Shown piece by piece: positions 5,272 through 6,292 of a DNA stretch of 6,292 nucleotides. Both the position numbers and the translations under genes were made by a program. Every line of letters begins with the position of its first letter. The stretch's first letter is position 1. The notes beneath the pieces were generated by a model. It was not told the DNA's origin. It saw only the letters and a program-made list of their open reading frames with translations, and made no database searches. The DNA is from Candidatus Binatia bacterium (GTDB taxonomy: Bacteria > Desulfobacterota_B > Binatia > UBA9968 > JAJDTQ01), in assembly GCA_022827045.1 (NCBI GenBank), contig JAJDTQ010000233.1:1-6292 (forward strand), read 5' to 3'.

Positions 5272-6099
5272 TTACTTGAGCCCTCCGCCGAACCCCCTCG
5301 TCAGCCCTTTCTGCACGAACCCTACCAGGAACAGGATCGGCAGGGAGGCCATGAATCCGATGGCCGACAGTCTGCCCCAGAAGGTCTCGTCCTCGGTGAT
5401 GAGCGTGGCGATGAACGTGGGCAGGGTGAACTTCGACGGCGACTGGATGAACAGCAGCGCGTAGACGAACTCGTTCCAGCTCAGGATCATGACGAACACG
5501 GCCGTGGCGATGATTCCGGGCATCATGACCGGAACGATAATCGACGCCATGCGCCGTGGCAGCGAGGCGCCGTCCACTAGGGCCGCCTCCTCGTACTCCA
5601 CCGGCACGTCCCGGACGAAACCCAGCAGCATCCAGATGGCGAAAGGCAGCGTGTAGACCTGGTAGACGATGATCAGCCCGAGGAGCGTGTCGAGGAGCGA
5701 AAGCGCGCGGAGGACCTGGTACAGCGGAATCGCTAGGGAGATGGGCGGCGTCAGCTTGACCAGCAGCACGAAAACGAGAAACGCCATGTCCAGCCTTGCC
5801 GGGAACCGCAGGCGCACCAGCGCGTAGGCCGCCGGGAACGCCGCCGCCAGCGAGAGGGCGGTCGTGCCGAGGGCCACGACGATGCTGTTGAACGCTTTCC
5901 CGGCGATGTCGTCGGCCACCAGTTGGCGGTAGTGCTCCAGCGTTGCCGACGTGGGCCACAGGGCGATGGAGGGCGAGATGTACTCGATGGGCGGGCGCAG
6001 CGACGTTGCGATCATCCAGACGATGGGCAGCAGGAACAGGGCCGCCGCGAGATAGGCGGCGGCACATCGGATCGAAGCGGCAGTGGAACCCGCGTGCAT
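5272..6099 (-). CDS. Carbohydrate ABC transporter permease, MalG type
   Basis: Inner-membrane permease of 275 residues, close to the usual length for MalG-type subunits. With a MalF-type partner it would form the channel of a binding-protein-dependent importer of a sugar or related solute. About six membrane segments are visible, near residues 10-33, 72-95, 105-127, 140-160, 187-209 and 245-264. The cytoplasmic EAA loop that docks the ATPase is clear: EEAALVDGASLPRRMASIIVP at about 170-190, with the conserved Gly. The start is taken as the ATG at 6099-6097, seven bases after an AAGGGGA site. A GTG at 6102-6100, directly before it in frame, would add one residue. The start overlaps the stop of the upstream permease, indicating translational coupling. 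No ATPase gene follows before the convergent cassette, so the rest of the transporter must lie beyond the right edge or elsewhere. The substrate is not readable. Confidence 0.93.
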   Translation of the reverse strand: MHAGSTAASIRCAAAYLAAALFLLPIVWMIATSLRPPIEYISPSIALWPTSATLEHYRQLVADDIAGKAFNSIVVALGTTALSLAAAFPAAYALVRLRFPARLDMAFLVFVLLVKLTPPISLAIPLYQVLRALSLLDTLLGLIIVYQVYTLPFAIWMLLGFVRDVPVEYEEAALVDGASLPRRMASIIVPVMMPGIIATAVFVMILSWNEFVYALLFIQSPSKFTLPTFIATLITEDETFWGRLSAIGFMASLPILFLVGFVQKGLTRGFGGGLK

Positions 6100-6292
6100 C
6101 ACGACGTCCCCTTCATCAACCTCGCCGCGTAGAAGGCCGCCAGAACTCCGGCCACCACCACCATGATGATGGAGGCCGCCGAGGCCAGCCCGACGTCGAA
6201 GAACTTGAACCCGAGCCGGTAGACGTACATGGACAGGGTCTCGGTGGCCTGACCGGGGCCGCCTCCGGTCAGCGCGAAGACCTTGTCGAAGA
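6099..6292 (-). CDS. Carbohydrate ABC transporter permease, MalF type, 3' part only
   Basis: This is the C-terminal 63 residues of an inner-membrane permease whose beginning lies beyond the right edge of the window. The reading frame gives FDKVFALTGGGPGQATETLS, the hallmark of the C-terminal part of MalF/UgpA-type sugar permeases. A periplasmic-to-membrane stretch follows (MYVYRLGFKFFDVGLASA), then the last membrane helix (ASIIMVVVAGVLAAFYAA) and a short basic tail ending MKGTS. The TGA stop (6101-6099) overlaps the start of the MalG-type gene. The two would form a heterodimeric channel. It is too short to be noticed from length alone, but the motif makes the call firm. Confidence 0.9.
   Translation of the reverse strand, partial: FDKVFALTGGGPGQATETLSMYVYRLGFKFFDVGLASAASIIMVVVAGVLAAFYAARLMKGTS

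Noticed and set aside
5159..6067. 302-codon minus-strand frame overlapping the MalG-type permease
   Set aside because: Another frame of the same strand carries the EAA loop and membrane helices. This frame is Arg/His/Pro-rich with no membrane segments.

Overview
The window is bacterial, GC-rich DNA with closely packed genes. It joins ordinary catabolic and transport genes to an accessory-looking cassette of nuclease-type genes. I cannot name the species. Paired metal-dependent amidohydrolases and a MalFG-type sugar permease pair occur in environmental Proteobacteria and related uncultured lineages, and that is as far as the sequence supports. No rRNA, tRNA, CRISPR array or transposase is visible.

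Layout. (1) 1-2195, plus strand: two amidohydrolase-2 (ACMSD-like) genes in tandem, 24 bases apart. The first is cut by the left edge of the window. (2) 2196-2522: a 327-base non-coding stretch with a perfect 8-bp hairpin, three imperfect 12-bp units spaced 19-20 bp apart, and an 11-bp exact inverted repeat about 120 bp apart. (3) 2523-5114, plus strand: a small charged protein of unknown function, an RNase J-like metallo-beta-lactamase/beta-CASP hydrolase, and a protein with a PD-(D/E)XK nuclease signature including a RecB-type QxxxY motif. A terminator overlaps the last stop codon. (4) 5137-5271: a short convergent intergenic region with a second strong hairpin. (5) 5272-6292, minus strand: two translationally coupled inner-membrane permease genes of a carbohydrate ABC importer. 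The upstream one is cut by the right edge.

How it works together. The amidohydrolase pair probably hydrolyses or decarboxylates small organic substrates. The permeases would import a sugar-like solute with a binding protein and ATPase encoded outside the window. The middle cassette resembles neither neighbour in function. It joins a probable ribonuclease to a probable DNA nuclease, has its own terminator, and its last gene is lower in GC than the flanks. My main hypothesis is a laterally acquired nucleic-acid-processing or defence-like module. The motifs are visible in the sequence, but the function is inferred.
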